Assembly (NCBI RefSeq): GCF_014839805.1
Contig: NC_051140.1
Coordinates: 11,491,826-11,555,825 of the forward strand
Reading direction: 5' to 3'
Source of the DNA: Manduca sexta
Taxonomy: Eukaryota > Arthropoda > Insecta > Lepidoptera > Sphingidae
DNA length: 64,000 bases
How positions within the stretch are numbered: position 1 is the first letter of the stretch; the number at the start of each line of letters is the position of its first letter. Position numbers and translations under genes: made by a program. The notes beneath the pieces were generated by a model. The model worked only from the letters and a program-made list of their open reading frames with translations, made no database searches and was not told the origin of the DNA. Of this stretch, positions 35,226 through 48,349 are shown in pieces.

Positions 35226-35425
35226 TAAATACATATTTATATAATAAATGTGAAAGTAAATCTTTCTGTCTGTATCTACATGACAGCACTGTGCTGATTT
35301 CGTGAATTTTACTTTGAAGATAGCTTGAGATCCTAGGAAGGATATAGGCTACTTTTATCCCGGGAAAACATATAGCTGGACTTTTATCCTTGAAAAAAAT
35401 ATCACGCGAGCGGAGCCGCAAGCAA
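35226..35425 (-). repeat. TAGCTTTTGC-type interspersed repeat
   Basis: AAATCTTTCTGTCTGT at one end, TATAGGCTACTTTTATCCCG inside, and CACGCGAGCGGAGCCGCAAG at the other end, reverse complement of the family head. Confidence 0.6.
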
Positions 35426-36076
35426 TTTATAAAGAAGAAATATATTTTATGGAATAAATATTAAATATTTTACAAGTTTACCAATTAAGATTCACCAGTA
35501 CAAAAATATTAAAATATCCTGTGGTATCCATATAAAATGATGTCTAATGTGATCAAATATAGATATAATAAATAATAATATTATGTTCGTAGCACCATAC
35601 AGAAGATACATGAAAACCATAAGACCAATTTAATTAAAAAGAATCGTATGGAAGCATGCTCTACCAAAAGCTCAATGATTCAATATTAAAAAATCTAAAT
35701 TGGTACCTTATTTTTACGATAATTACTTACCCCTCCAATTTAATTTAGACGTGATCTTAAATAAGACGGCCTCGTCTGTAACACCAAAAGCAATTACTGC
35801 TATAAAGAAATATGAACAGTCAACTTGTTTCCCGCTCTAATTTTGCAAACCCTTAAAACTGTAGATATATTACAAAACGTACTGTATAACTTATCGACAC
35901 TTATAGTAAAGTACAAATATGACATAAAAAAGATTTGTAGGTATACACAAGTATTTAAAATAAGATAATAACAATATATATCTTTCACGTAAATTTTATC
36001 TACATATAAAGTACAATATGTATAATATACACTTTATGACAAAGCATTATTGTCAATGTCGCACACCACTTTTCAG

Positions 36077-36115
36077 ATTGTCTGAAGCTGCGGCGCAAAA
36101 AATGCTCATTACAAG
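36077..36115 (+). CDS. Candidate 39-base microexon
   Basis: Seen: a good acceptor (CACCACTTTTCAG) and a good donor (ACAAG/GTAATG) flank 39 bases, a multiple of three. Two frames are open: LSEAAAQKMLIT (one base in, two bases out) and CLKLRRKKCSLQ. The third has a stop. The block is richer in GC than its surroundings. Microexons of this size are common in neural and muscle genes. It lies 5 kb after the stop of the 28852-31130 model, so it would belong to another gene or an alternative transcript. No adjoining exon was found. Confidence 0.27.
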
Positions 36116-36814
36116 GTAATGAACCCTATTATATCGTAAAATATAATAATTGGGGCTATATTAAGAAATTGCCGTCGTATATTGAAATTATATTTTTTCT
36201 GCGAAAAACTATACGTTTTATTTTTTTTATTCCACCATTCTGAAGTGGGCTTGACACAACATTAAATTTGTAGCATGTACCAGAGACAGTTGGCTGAGTC
36301 GACCATCTCCTTAACATAAAAAAACTCTAGTTTGGTCTTTATACCTAACTAAATATATCAAAATCGGTCCAAGAGTGAATTTAAAAATAAGTTGTACCTT
36401 TATATTAAATTATTCGAGTTTTATAACATTAGTACGGAACCATGGATTTTATGCTAAATTGTCCATTAACTGAGTCGTGGACGACACGTAAGAAATGGCC
36501 GGATATGTAAATTTCATTTAGTTAGAAATGCATTGGGCCGTAAAATAAATTGCTTGGTGTTATTACTGTGCAAGTGCCAGCTTGAAACGTTTTACACGAT
36601 ATTATACGATCATTCTGATACTTAACAATATATACGTACTACATAAAATCAAGTTTTATTATAAATTAACTACTTTTATTATTCATTTGCATCAGTCTAT
36701 GAAGTTTTATATAATAAATTTTGAAGTAAATATTTCACACACAACAAACCCCAAAATAAATTAGTGTTTATCATGTCTGGAAATACACATAGTATAATAT
36801 GTCTACGTTAGCAC
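36116..36814. other. AT-rich stretch without recognisable genes
   Basis: No coding signal and no recognised repeat. Confidence 0.35.
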
Positions 36815-36905
36815 ACACTCCTTCCTTATCCCTGAAAGAGGTAGTGAAACTAATGTCCAATTATGTCATAGAAGAAACTATCGTAACATGGAGCACAAAT
36901 CTGAA
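36815..36905 (-). mobile_element. Possible SINE family A relic
   Basis: CTTATCCCTGAAAGAGGTAG and ATGTCATAG...GAGCACAAATCTGAATCC have the order of the family A reverse complement but are strongly diverged. Confidence 0.25.
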
Positions 36906-38374
36906 TCCAGAGAACTTTGAACAAAGCTTTGCATAGAACTAAATTGCTCTCATCGTGACACAAACTGTTAATATTATTGGAATGGTTGGCCATACCATTT
37001 AGTGATTAATTTCAAGCTCTGGTCACAACTCATGTAAAGGGTCATTTTACATTGCGTTAATAAAGAAACCACATACTTATCTTCGTAAAACACTTTACAA
37101 TTACTCGAACCATAGATGTAAAATAAAAAAGTATGATTTCGAACAAAATAAATATCAATACTGTCACAATATTAATAAATAATTACACACACATACGATT
37201 AACACGCATACCTACACTCTCAGGCTCCTACCTAGTTTACAAATAACTGAGCTGAGATGCTCCTTATATATGTAACTTAGGCATGTGAGTGGCATGTGTG
37301 TGGCATGTGTGTCCTAGTACTCATAACACAAGTTTCATCGCAGCGGCGACTCATAGACACACAATATTCCTAAACTACAAATTAATCAACAACAAAAAAT
37401 TAGAAGAGTAAAACAGGGATTTTTGGTAAAATTAAAGACATTAAACTATAGTTAGTTATAGACCGGACATCAGCGCCAAATGTTTGCTCCATAAGTTATT
37501 GCCAATTGGTAATAAGTCGCCGTCTTATTTAAAATATCCCTATGACAAGATGTCACAGCGTCCTTAGATATAAATACAAAAACAATATATTTATAGCAAA
37601 TATGTTAATATTCGCATTAAAAACGTGAAAATCATGATATGGAAAAAATATAAAATATTTCACAGTGATGTTTTGCTATTTCACGATAGATTGAGTAACC
37701 ATCACATAAGCACACAATTTTTGTATGAAAATCTTCCCAATGTCCGCTTTATAATCTCTATAACCTTAGAACTCTTTGGTAAAAATATACATTCATGGTT
37801 GCTTTTGGCACAATGTTAACAGAAGGAATGATGAATATGTGGTTATACGTTATAATGAAAAATTTGGAATTCATTTTCGTCTGCAAATGCCACATCATCT
37901 GAATATCCCAGGTTCTGCCATCACGCTAAAGAGAAATCGATAGCAATATCAATAATAATCGTGCCCTTTCATTAGCGTTCGAGCTTTCCGATTAAACACA
38001 AGTTCACCGAGTCAAGTGAAATTATCGGAAATTCACCCTACAGTTCATGTATACTAGAATTTTTATGGTTCAATATCAATCATCATTTTAATGTCTACTC
38101 ACTCAAAGTGGTAAACAAAATAAATTGCCACATGATTTTTTCAGAAGTCAATAATCAAGTAAAACCTATATAATTGAACGAATTTGCGGATTCATTTGAC
38201 GTCATTACTTTTTATGTATTAGCTGCATGACCGTTAAGATTTAACTCTTAAAGAGAGTGATTTAAAATAAATAGTTTTTATTGTTCACCTGTTTCATTTC
38301 AGAAACTCGAAAAATGAAAAATTATACCCTTTTAGAACCATAGATGTAGGCTTTCCGTTATATGTCATTCAGTT
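36906..38374. other. AT-rich stretch without recognisable genes
   Basis: No coding signal. A small GTGGCATGTGTGTGGCATGT direct repeat lies near 37290. Confidence 0.4.
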
Positions 38375-38426
38375 TTTATTTAACGAGATCTCATAGCCAA
38401 TAGGCTATGAGATCTCGTTAAATAAA
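38375..38426. repeat. Perfect palindrome with 24-base arms
   Basis: Left arm TTTATTTAACGAGATCTCAT + AGCC, a 4-base loop AATA, and a perfect inverted right arm with no mismatch. Confidence 0.9.
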
Positions 38427-38515
38427 TTCCTATGTATTCATAGGAAATACAAACAAAAACATAAGTGTCACGTGAGTCACGACCTCTTCTCTTATATAGA
38501 TGTTTGTTAATTCTG

Positions 38516-38730
38516 AAGACATGTATCCATTGGTTCAGGTTTTTCTTCTACCATTTTTCGCTTAGTGTGTTCCATCCTATGATATGATCGCCATATCGAG
38601 CACAAATTCCAGACTCCAAGCTGACAATGAGCAGAAAGCAGAAAAACCCAAATATCGACTCGAACTCGGGACCTAAGAGCAGTGGTCATTTTACCTACGC
38701 AATACAACTGCGTCAACGAGGCAGTCCAAT
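38516..38730 (-). mobile_element. SINE family A copy, diverged
   Basis: CACAAATTCCAGACTCCAAG, GAAAAACCCAAATATCGACT and GCAATACAACTGCGTCAACG are the reverse complement of the family A body and head. The B box is mutated (ACTCGAACTCGG). Confidence 0.7.
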
Positions 38731-39624
38731 ACATAACATTTTTTTTTATTCATTTATTCTAAACAGTTTTCCAATATTTGGAACTTAGATCTTACAACCG
38801 TCTCTTCTAATACTAAATCAGAATGACAACATGCTTTTAAAACTTAATTTAGCGTAACCTTAGCATTAAGAATATTCCAAAAACAAAATAACTTTTAAAA
38901 GTAAACTGTCTTTTATATAAATTCAATGTCTATTAATAAATCACCTGGCTGAAGTAGCGGATAGATAGGTGGAAAGTAAAGAAGCCGCTATGTTTTATAG
39001 TAGTGCTAAATGTGAACCTGTCACCTGCCAGAGTAGCTCTCAGCTAGATTGCATGTTCCGCGCTAACAATCCAGCGAAATGACCCTAGTGATAAGAATTA
39101 AATACTTGAACTACTCGAATGCGAGGCGCTTGAAAGAAATAACAAAAAATGTGTTGCTTTAATTAAAGAACATGACTGGTGTAAAATAGTGGTTATTTAT
39201 GTTTGTGAAAAATATTTTTCATTTACGCAATGATCTGCTTAAGTACATTCAAATATTTTCTTATTTTTCCAAAAGATTGATTTTCATGCGTGCCAATTTA
39301 ACATAGATGTGCTTACCTAATTAATATCTACGAAATAAAAATAAAAAGAAAACAATATTATCTAACCCCAAACATTTTTAATGAAGAAGTTCTGACTAAT
39401 GTGTGCTAAGTACTTATTTAGACCTACTGAACTAGTAACATATACCCATACTACAAACATTCTTTTGCATTTATTCCACTAATGTGCTTATAGACTTAAT
39501 AGAAAATCAATAGAATATGCATTAGATCAACAATTTGATTACAGGTCAGAAAAGATTACTTTAGCGTTCTCGATTTAAAATAATGATTAAATTATACTTA
39601 GGTAAAATGGTTCAGTGTATAAGA
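38731..39624. other. AT-rich stretch without recognisable genes
   Basis: No coding signal and no recognised repeat. Confidence 0.4.
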
Positions 39625-40000
39625 AAATCGGACAAGTGCGAGTTAGACCCGCGCACCGAGGGTTTCGTAGAAACTTGTAGGTAACATATCTTCAAAGACT
39701 GTAATACGATAGACTGTCCAACTGAAGCAGATATAGATGACCTCAATGTGCATCGATTTAACCCTCATAAATGTTGCCCAATATTGCATAGTTTAAAAGT
39801 TATTTAGATTTGTGTAAAAATTGTATGACGCCTTTCACCTTGCCGCTAAACTTCATAATTAAAGCTAAGATATTGGATCTACAGTCGTGATTTTTTACTT
39901 AAGTAGGAGTTTTGGTTGGTCTTTGGAATGGCCATAACAGCTAGAATCACAGTTTCATAAATTTTGAAAAAATTATATTGTTGAGTAAAATTTTTAACGG
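39625..40000 (+). repeat. GACAAGTGCGAGTT-type interspersed repeat
   Basis: GGACAAGTGCGAGTTAGACC and GCACCGAGGGTTTCGTAGAA begin the block, then GAAGCAGATATAGATGACCT. The second copy is at 44598. The right-hand end is unclear. Confidence 0.5.
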
Positions 40001-40871
40001 CATAATCTTCTCCGAATGAATTCCTCTATATAAAACGCAAAAACAAACAAAAATGATGGAAAGTGTTGGTTGCTATTTCAAAAATTGCCTGCATACATGG
40101 AAAATTTCTAAAAAAAAATAACTTCGCGTCATGATATCACATAAAACGACACAGTTAAAGAAATTAAGAATCGCGTAATCGGATTTTGAGGGCAAAAGTG
40201 CGCTCTAAGTATAAATTTATCACTCTCAAGTTTCGCTAAAATGCTATTTTTGACAAAACTAAAAAAAATCAGATCTCAAAACATACGAGAAGGAGTCTCA
40301 CGCTTGAGCATTTCTTCTGGCACATTATACGCTTTCAAACCGAACCTAACCACTTTTAGGATTTCTTAGACATAACTTTTTAATGATTAGGTCATATACA
40401 TATATATTCACGCAATTAACGAAAAATCGCGGGAGTGCAAACGTTTACATTCCGTTACTGCGGTATTTTTGTGGTTATTTTTCTTAAATACTTTTAAGCT
40501 GTATGATAAAGAATACCTTTGCCTTTCCAAAAGTGAAAATAGACGCAGTAACCTAAGACTACTTTCCAATAAAACATTTACGTATTTTAGCCATATAAAG
40601 ATTAAAATTAATTAACTTAATTTCCCGAAAATTCTGTATGTTCTAACCTTGAAAATTATTTTATTATGAGTGAAGACAAATACTAAACAAATCAATAGCA
40701 TTTTTAACTCTGAAACCCGGTTTCAAGGTACTAAATCGCAACTAGAAGAGGAACTCAGCTGACTTCCACTGCGTTCCACACGACGAAACCCTGTCACAAA
40801 ATCCAGATTCAACTACTAGGCTTCAAAATTGCACTTTTGGGTAGCTTACAATGATCGTATCTCTAGAATTG

Positions 40872-41003
40872 TTAAAAGCGAAACCCACCACGATGTTCAG
40901 AAGTCACACCAATGACAAGTTTACCGTTTTCGATACCTTCCCAACGGGTGCCATTACCAACGACCACGCAATGTTTAGCACAAAACCACGAGAACACAGT
41001 AAC
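40872..41003 (-). pseudogene. Minus-strand coding-like relic, unknown protein
   Basis: On the minus strand 43 codons end in TAA and read CAKHCVVVGNGTRWEGIENG, then KLVIGVTSEHRGGFRF. First codon positions are strongly G-rich and many codons fit RNY, a pattern expected of real coding sequence rather than its complement. A second minus frame is open for 55 codons directly upstream and overlapping (RSMQTFQTVDLNSAY), as if a frameshift had split one reading frame. The plus strand also has a 57-codon open frame (40852-41022) followed by a GTAAGC donor. I do not recognise the protein; a decayed transposon gene or a retrocopy fits best. Confidence 0.25.
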
Positions 41004-41235
41004 TTATGTATATTACGGTAAGCTGAATTCAAATCTACAGTCTGAAATGTTTGCATACTACGCCAAACCGTTCAGCGGTTATTTGACCCAATTTATAACT
41101 CTCCAATAATATAATGACCACTACAAATTCGAATTAATTTAATCCGTGATAGCCATTTTTGTAAATATTTTCAGAGGGATTTCAAGTAATAATACAATAC
41201 CTGCGTTACATACAAAAATATAAGTTCACACCTGC

Positions 41236-41445
41236 ATGTGGAAAAGTGTACGCAAGTGTAAGTGCAAGAGTAGTGTCAGTATAATAAGAGAGGACACACA
41301 AATTCAAATATCGAGCTTATGTTCTTCAAAAGTAAGTACAAATGACAGGATTTTTGTGCGAACTAATTCAGAATCTTTCTTGTTTGATAGGTTGTCCACC
41401 GTCATGCCAGACCAAAGGCAAGGTTTAATACACATTACATTGTGA
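41236..41445 (+). CDS. Open frame of 69 codons, unknown (weak)
   Basis: Starts MWKSVRKCKCKSSVS and contains a splice-like AAA/GTAAGT inside. Codon bias is only slight. It lies just downstream of the coding-like relic at 40872, on the opposite strand. Confidence 0.12.
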   Translation: MWKSVRKCKCKSSVSIIREDTQIQISSLCSSKVSTNDRIFVRTNSESFLFDRLSTVMPDQRQGLIHITL

Positions 41446-41916
41446 TGGGGCGGAAATAGCCTCAGTGAATAATAGGTGCTCTAGATGTACTCGATGTCCG
41501 ATAAGGTGTATTATACTTTGTTATGGACAAATTGAAATCTTTTATTATCTTTTTGTAACTTGAGACCATATTAATATATTTTTAATTATAATCAAATGAG
41601 CAATGTTTAGATACTAACCTTTCTCCATGAAATAAGCGTCCTTAGTTCTGTATAACGACTATAAATCTACAAAAGGTGTTTAAAAAACCATTTACTAAGA
41701 TAATATTTGCCGTAAGTTTGCTTTTAAATACCTAATAAAGTTTGAATACACCATTGCTTTCTGAACATTCTATACGATAAAGTAAATACTTTTTACATCA
41801 AGTCAGACACGCGTGTTCAGTGAAATACTTTAACACTTACGTGTGTTTGGTTACGGAATGTCGATTTGTATGTGCACCTAAAATGTTACGTGATTTTTAT
41901 GATTTGAATGAAAAAA

Positions 41917-42278
41917 TAGCGGCGATAGCATAGTTGGTTGTGGAACGGACTGCCGCAGTGCCGAGACGAATGTCCGCAGGTTCAAATCCCAAGGACACAC
42001 ACCTCTGACTTTTCTAAAAAAATATATGTGTGTATTCTTTGTGAATTATCGCTTGCTTTAACGGTGAAGGAAAACATCTTGAGGGTTTCCTCACGATGTT
42101 TTCCTTCACTGCATACCTGAGAAATTCTCTATTAAGAATTTTCGAGGGTGTGTGAAGTCTACCAACCCGCACTAGGCCAGCGTGGTGGACTAAGGCCTAT
42201 TCCCTCTCAGCAGCAGAGGAGGCCCGAGCCCAACAGTGGAACAGTATGTAATACAGGGCTGATATTATTATATTATTA
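41917..42278 (+). mobile_element. SINE family B, full length with 13-base target duplication
   Basis: Head with perfect A box TAGCATAGTTGG (41926-41937) and near-perfect B box GGTTCAAATCC (41979-41989). Body has GAATTATCGCTTGCTTTAAC, GGCCAGCGTGGTGGACTAAG and CCCTCTCAGCAGCAGAGG, then ATTATTATATTATTATT. The flanks repeat TTGAATGAAAAAA exactly (41904-41916, 42279-42291). Confidence 0.92.
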
Positions 42279-42291
42279 TTGAATGAAAAAA

Positions 42292-44597
42292 CATAAATGT
42301 TTTCGTTTGTAACATAAATAATGTCGATGCCAATATAAAGTGCCTTGCATTAGAACTAGCCTACATAACTGATCTTGATTGACGACCACGACATGCAAAT
42401 TCTAGTTAGTGTATTAATCAGTGTCAGAAACAGACAGTAATAACCACATGTAATTACAAACAACATAATTGCTTTATACACTATGAAAGACATAACATAA
42501 CAAATATATCTATAAAAAAGTATTACGTGGAGTAATTTATATTTCCCTACTTTATATAGTACTATAATACTCAATGCTTGCTTTCTTTTATTAGCCGACG
42601 TTATCCGCCATAAAAACATAGAGATACAGCAGTAGGACAGTTTTGTACGTGCAGCAACTTTGTGAGGAAATCAATAGCTAAGATATTTCGCGAATAAGAA
42701 CGTCCGGCTATAATTAGTCGACCGACTTTTACACGTCTAGTATTGAAAATATTTTAATCATTTTTACTAAATAAGACATGGGTATAATTTAAGTATATTA
42801 AAAGGCTATTTTACATTCCTAGCCAAAATAAATAATCGGTGTCAAACATGCAAGTATACAGTTAATACAGGTAATAAGAAATTAAAACTAAAATCATTAA
42901 TAACAGTTTTGTTGTTCCCAAATCTTTATTGAAGCCTTCAAACTCCTTTTTTTTCATGATATATAAAAGTTTCCAATTTGAACAAACAATACAGCATTAT
43001 TAAATTTCAAACTTCCTGTAGAATGTTTGTAAATATTTATCAACGGTATTGGATTTTCAAGTCTATGATATTTGATTTATGTGGCACGATATATTTCAAT
43101 GGACTTACATTTTATAAAGTATGGCGTATCATCTAGTGAAAAACTCGCTATAGTATAGCTAGTTTTCCATTAGATAACTAGCTATAGTGAAATCATTTTC
43201 AAATACTTTTGATACCAAGTTTAGCCAAATTATTGATTTCGACTGGAACTGATTTGAATAAAAGTCTAAGCATCACTTATGTCATTCGCACACTATTTGA
43301 CTATTTCTCAAAATAAATATGCGTATCGCAATAGTATTCACGAAATATTGTTACGTAATTTTCTCTTTTTTCTCTCGACTAAATATATTTCTTCTATCAT
43401 ATAATCTTATTCAGAATAAATGTTTTAGTATAAACAAAAAAACAGATGAAACATAAAGAAACGTAATAATATTTCGTCAAACTATAACGTCTCGTAGATT
43501 TATTTTTAAGAAATACTTATATACATTATAGCGAGCTTTTGTAACTACTGAAATTATAATTTTCTTAAGGACGACATAAGTGTGAAGAAAGCAGCTCTCA
43601 TAGAAACTCTTTAAAATATCAAACCGCAACATATTATGTTTTATTGTAACAAACAAACGTCCATCACCACGAAGACAAATCGATTAACATCATGCGATAC
43701 GCCGCGCCGTAACCAATCCACAAGTGAAGGGCCAGGCTATTTCACACAATTGGGTTCGCTGCCCAAATCAATTGTCCGAATGCCTTTAGATAGTAAATAG
43801 ACGTATAAACATATACATACATATTTTAACAATAACAGCATACATAATAATATGGTTATATCTCAGTTAATATTATAAATGCAAAAGTTAATGAAAATAT
43901 TTGGTTTTAGGACCTTTTATAGACCTCGTAAGTTATTAATTCTTATGCATTAGTAGTCCTATGTACTATGACTGATAGTAAGAATGAAGATAAATAATTT
44001 GGTAATTTCTTGACAAAATCACAATAAATCACTATTTTATACCAGTGTGTACACGTAATGTAGCCTTTATGTCAATTATAAACAATTGCCTCTACTTTAA
44101 TTTCCTGTCGCAAAATTCAATTCATAATTCCACTCTAGGGTCTCTTCGTCACGAAGCCAAATAAGTCGACACTTCTTAAACTTGGATATTGAATTTAGTC
44201 GCACACCAAATGCGGCAAAATGCTTGGCTTGACATTAAAATATGTGTCCATTTATTCGCTTCCTTAATCCTCAATTAATTTGAAGTTTATAACTGGGGTA
44301 AGCTGGATTGAGAATAGTTTATGTAAAATAGGAAACTTGTTAATTACATTGAATAATGAGTTTTCAACAATCATTCACTTATTTCGTTCTGAAACAAACT
44401 GTTTGATACTTTTGGTTTAATACCTACTTTAAAGAGGTAGCAGCCTACTTTCTTAATCTTTATTTCTTCCACTAAATCTTGCAGCGCATCCATGATACTT
44501 AAAAAGTAAGTGATTATGTTTAGACCTATATACTCTATAAAGAGCTAGAGATCACTTAAAGTACCTACAACTAGATCAAATGCCCGTCCTGATGAAA
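42292..44597. other. AT-rich stretch without recognisable genes
   Basis: No coding signal. An imperfect inverted pair GCTATAGTATAGCTAGTT / AACTAGCTATAGT lies at 43149-43196. Confidence 0.4.
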
Positions 44598-45195
44598 AAA
44601 AACCTGACAAGTACGAGTTCGACCCGAGCATCGAGGGCTCCATACTAGCTTCATGGGTGGATACATTAATAAAGCATCAAACATTATTGTTCTAACTAAA
44701 AGACAAACTAGGTTAAAGGACAAATTTAACTTTGCCTTTCATTCCCTATTTAATTGATTCATTACCAACTGCAAATAATAAGTTTGTACTCGCAAAAACG
44801 CTTTTTATTTTGATATTAAAGTACATATTTACGGCTTTCAGTTTTTTTTCCATTACATGTGCTGTAAGATATTATTTCTTGCCAAATTTCAAGATTCTAG
44901 GTCAACGAGAATTACCCTATAGGTTTTGATTCCCTTGTGAAATAAAATATCCGAAAATATGAGACATATACGATCATATGTTTTGAGGGCGTTAGCTTAC
45001 AAGTTTGTTTTTTACACAGCACTAAGAGACCATAAACCCAAGTATTTGACATTATTTTTAATTAATAATTTTACGCGTTCCCGAGAAGAAGAGTCTTAAG
45101 AGACACTCAACCAGAGACTGACAGAGAAACAGAATGATAGACAGACGAACAACAAAGCGAGTATAAGGGTTCTCTTTGAGGTACGGAACCCTAAA
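44598..45195 (+). repeat. GACAAGTGCGAGTT-type interspersed repeat, nearly complete
   Basis: Begins CCTGACAAGTACGAGTTCGA, GCATCGAGGGCTCCATACT, and ends ACAACAAAGCGAGTATAAGG, GAGGTACGGAACCCTAAAAA. The two ends carry short inverted sequences (AGGGCTCC / GGAACCCT). Confidence 0.6.
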
Positions 45196-46494
45196 AATGG
45201 TTGAGTACTATAAAATAATAGCTTTTTGTCACTCCATATAATTAGCTATATCTCGTTTAAATATCAGTCGTTGTAATGGCGTTTTCACAGTGCTCTTTAA
45301 CAATTAACGAAATCAAGAAACCTCGGTAATATTATGTACATAAATACATCAGTAATGTGTATTGCATGAACATAATGTATAATATTATATGTAAGTATAA
45401 TATGTTAACCCCATTAAACCTTTCCTCACGTCTATAAATTTTACGAATTAACCGCTACTCGCCCATACAAATGAATTACAATCATAATGCGCCTTGCATG
45501 CCGTGGCAGAGATCTTCCATCGTAGGCAGTGTTTTAATAGTCTATATTTAATATATTTTTTTAAGAAAGTTAAAAATATATGTATACAATTGATTAAAAA
45601 GGTCAAAGGCACGTTTTCTCTGGAACTATTGATGGTCAGGTTAGTAGTTTTAGAAACAAAAACCGTTTGTCAAACTTTATTTTACAACCTAAAAATATAT
45701 TAAAAACGCAATAAGAATTATTAAGTATGGAGCCAAACCAATTACTAAAATGCAAATATTATTTTTAAACTGATGATACCCACAGAGTATTATTTTATAC
45801 TAAGCCAAAAATAAGTACAAAGTCGGAAAAAAGCGACGAGAATAGACGAAATTGCGTGAAATGATGGATGTGTATCCCGAAAGCATATGAAGCGTGTAAT
45901 AGAAAAAGAAACCAGAGAGTACACTCAAAAAATGTTGTTTCACTGACAGCAGAGTTTTCTACATTGTTTTCGCTTTATTTTTTTTTTAGCGTAGTTGATA
46001 CTTAGGTACGTCATAATCAAAAAGAGAATTTACATATTGTGTCAAATAAAATTTTGGTGTTTGACAGTGAGATTTCATGATCAATTTAAGTTTAATAAAA
46101 ACAGATTATTTTGTTAAACCAGTAATTACGCTCGCACAATTTCTCCCAAAATATTAATCAAAACAAGAACAATAAAACTTATGCACAAATAAATATTGTA
46201 CATTTTTATTTCTATACATTACAGTTAATTACATCCAATTGTTTCTTAACTTTACGGCCCTAGTAAGTACATTAAGCTGCAGATTACAATAATATTATAG
46301 AAGCTGCTAGGGTTGCCGCGACGTTGACCCGCCTCAGGCATATTTGCAGGAGCACATAGAAATAATATCCACGATGCGTCAGACAGCATCGACGTTATAA
46401 TATCTAAGAGCCAGAAAATTAATTAAGCCCAGTACTTTACGGCTATTAACAAAATATAGTCTATAATATAATTATGTTTGAATTATCATGCAAC
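45196..46494. other. AT-rich stretch with one GC-rich patch
   Basis: The patch 46300-46392 (GGGTTGCCGCGACGTTGACC) has a LINE-like plus-strand peptide RVAATLTRLRHICRS; too short to classify. Nothing else is recognised. Confidence 0.3.
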
Positions 46495-46620
46495 GTTTCT
46501 TTTGGTCTAGTTGTAGCATAAATGGATTACAGCCCGGGTGATCCTGAGTTTGTACCCAGATCTGTTAAAATGTTGTTCGTTTTTTTTCTACTACGATTTT
46601 CCCGGGTCTGGCCAGTGGCT
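46495..46620 (+). mobile_element. Possible tRNA-derived SINE head, degenerate
   Basis: TGGTCTAGTTGTAGCATAAA, then GATCCTGAGTTTGTACCCAG in the place of a B box, and TTCCCGGGTCTGGCCAG. The Pol III boxes are too mutated to be certain. Confidence 0.3.
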
Positions 46621-48349
46621 GATTATAAAAATCAATACAAATATTTCACGCGACATACTTAAAAAAGTGGTGAACAGTTGTTGAGTGGATCCACATAGGG
46701 TGAAAGGAAAAATGATAACATTATCATTAATATTTTGACATCTATCAGAACTATTGGAATACACCAAAAGTACACATACACTTGAATCTTTTTTGTAAAT
46801 ACATCCATGCCCAACTCTAGAAACAAAACAATCTTAACCTCATTACTAAAATCGTCACGTAACCGAGGGCCACCGTCAAATACGCCTAATATTTCTTAGT
46901 CATAAAAATAGTAAATTCTGCGAGTAATACCTGCATATTATAAGGGTCAATGAATTATTGATCGTAAGAAGGTTGCGTGAGTTTGGAATGCCGACAGAGT
47001 CGCACCAACTGTCCTGATATTATTTATAGGTCATTAAATTAATTTAATTTCATTATTTATAACAACAAAGATAAGTTTAGTTAAGTCGTGATTAAATACG
47101 CAATGAAATACAACTTATACGAACTAAACCATTATTATTACTTAATCATAAAATGTTTACGTTATTTGATTAAGAAATTACGAACTATAAGGTAAACGAG
47201 TTCAACAAATACCTACAGTATACACTCTCATTAAGAACTTCGGCGTATTTTATTAGTTCTTTCGGTTGAACAGAATAAAGATTAAATTCTTAATTTGTTA
47301 CCAAAAACTTTACTCTAAAGTTTCAAGTAATTCAGAACAAGTTTAAAAGAACATCATGTGACGAAAGTTTTATTTTCAATAGAATTTAATCAGTTCTAAA
47401 AATCCAAAGCGTAATTTCGTAAATAATTGTCTCACCTATCAATGCCAATGAAATAAAAAAAACTTTATACGTGACAGAAATGCCGTTAAACACATAAAAT
47501 TCATTATTACGTAAACCTGAAGCCTCGAAAATATCTCAAAAATTCACAAAATACAATTATTCTTATATCTTGCCGTGCGTGGATATCAAATATTAGCACT
47601 GTAAATAATTTTCGGCTGTAAAACACGGCGCGGTAGCGCGGATATCGAAACGAACTTACGAAGAACTTATAATATTTATAAACATTAATTTAAAATAACA
47701 AATGCTTTTATTACATAAATTTGATAATTTATGGAATACAAGAGAATAAATAAAACCATGTCAAAATTTGTATATGTACAAATAACTGGTTTACAGTAAT
47801 TTATAATACCTGAAAAGAAATATTTTGCACATTTACAATATACAAAAACACTGCGCAGTAATATAATTCCGCATGTTTCATTTGTGTGAAAGAACAAAGA
47901 AAATAAACGTTGGAACGACGAGATAAATTATGTTACGCCAACATTTCACGGACACTTTAAAGAAGTGTGTTATGAAGGAAATCGAGTCGTAATCTAATTT
48001 ACTTTAATTTCCACAAACCTGTTTTCTTAAGGGTTAATATAAATGCTAATAGCGAGTGTCTTACCTCTGCCTACACCTCTAATGTCGCAGACAGGTTGGG
48101 TGCCCAAGATTGCCATTTATTTACGTATTCTACATAATGAAGTCAACGTAGAATTAATGTATGAAAACGCGTGTCTATCCTGCATTTTTCATACTTAATC
48201 AGAATGAAAAAGTACGCCTACATAATTTAATCATTGATAAAATATAAAATAAGGATCGGATAACATTTTATTAAAAGTCTTTCCATAGTCTACTATATTA
48301 AAAAGCTTAATACTGACTTAAAAACGTTTATACGCCGATTCGGTTCGTG
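46621..48349. other. AT-rich stretch without recognisable genes
   Basis: No coding signal and no recognised repeat. Confidence 0.4.
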
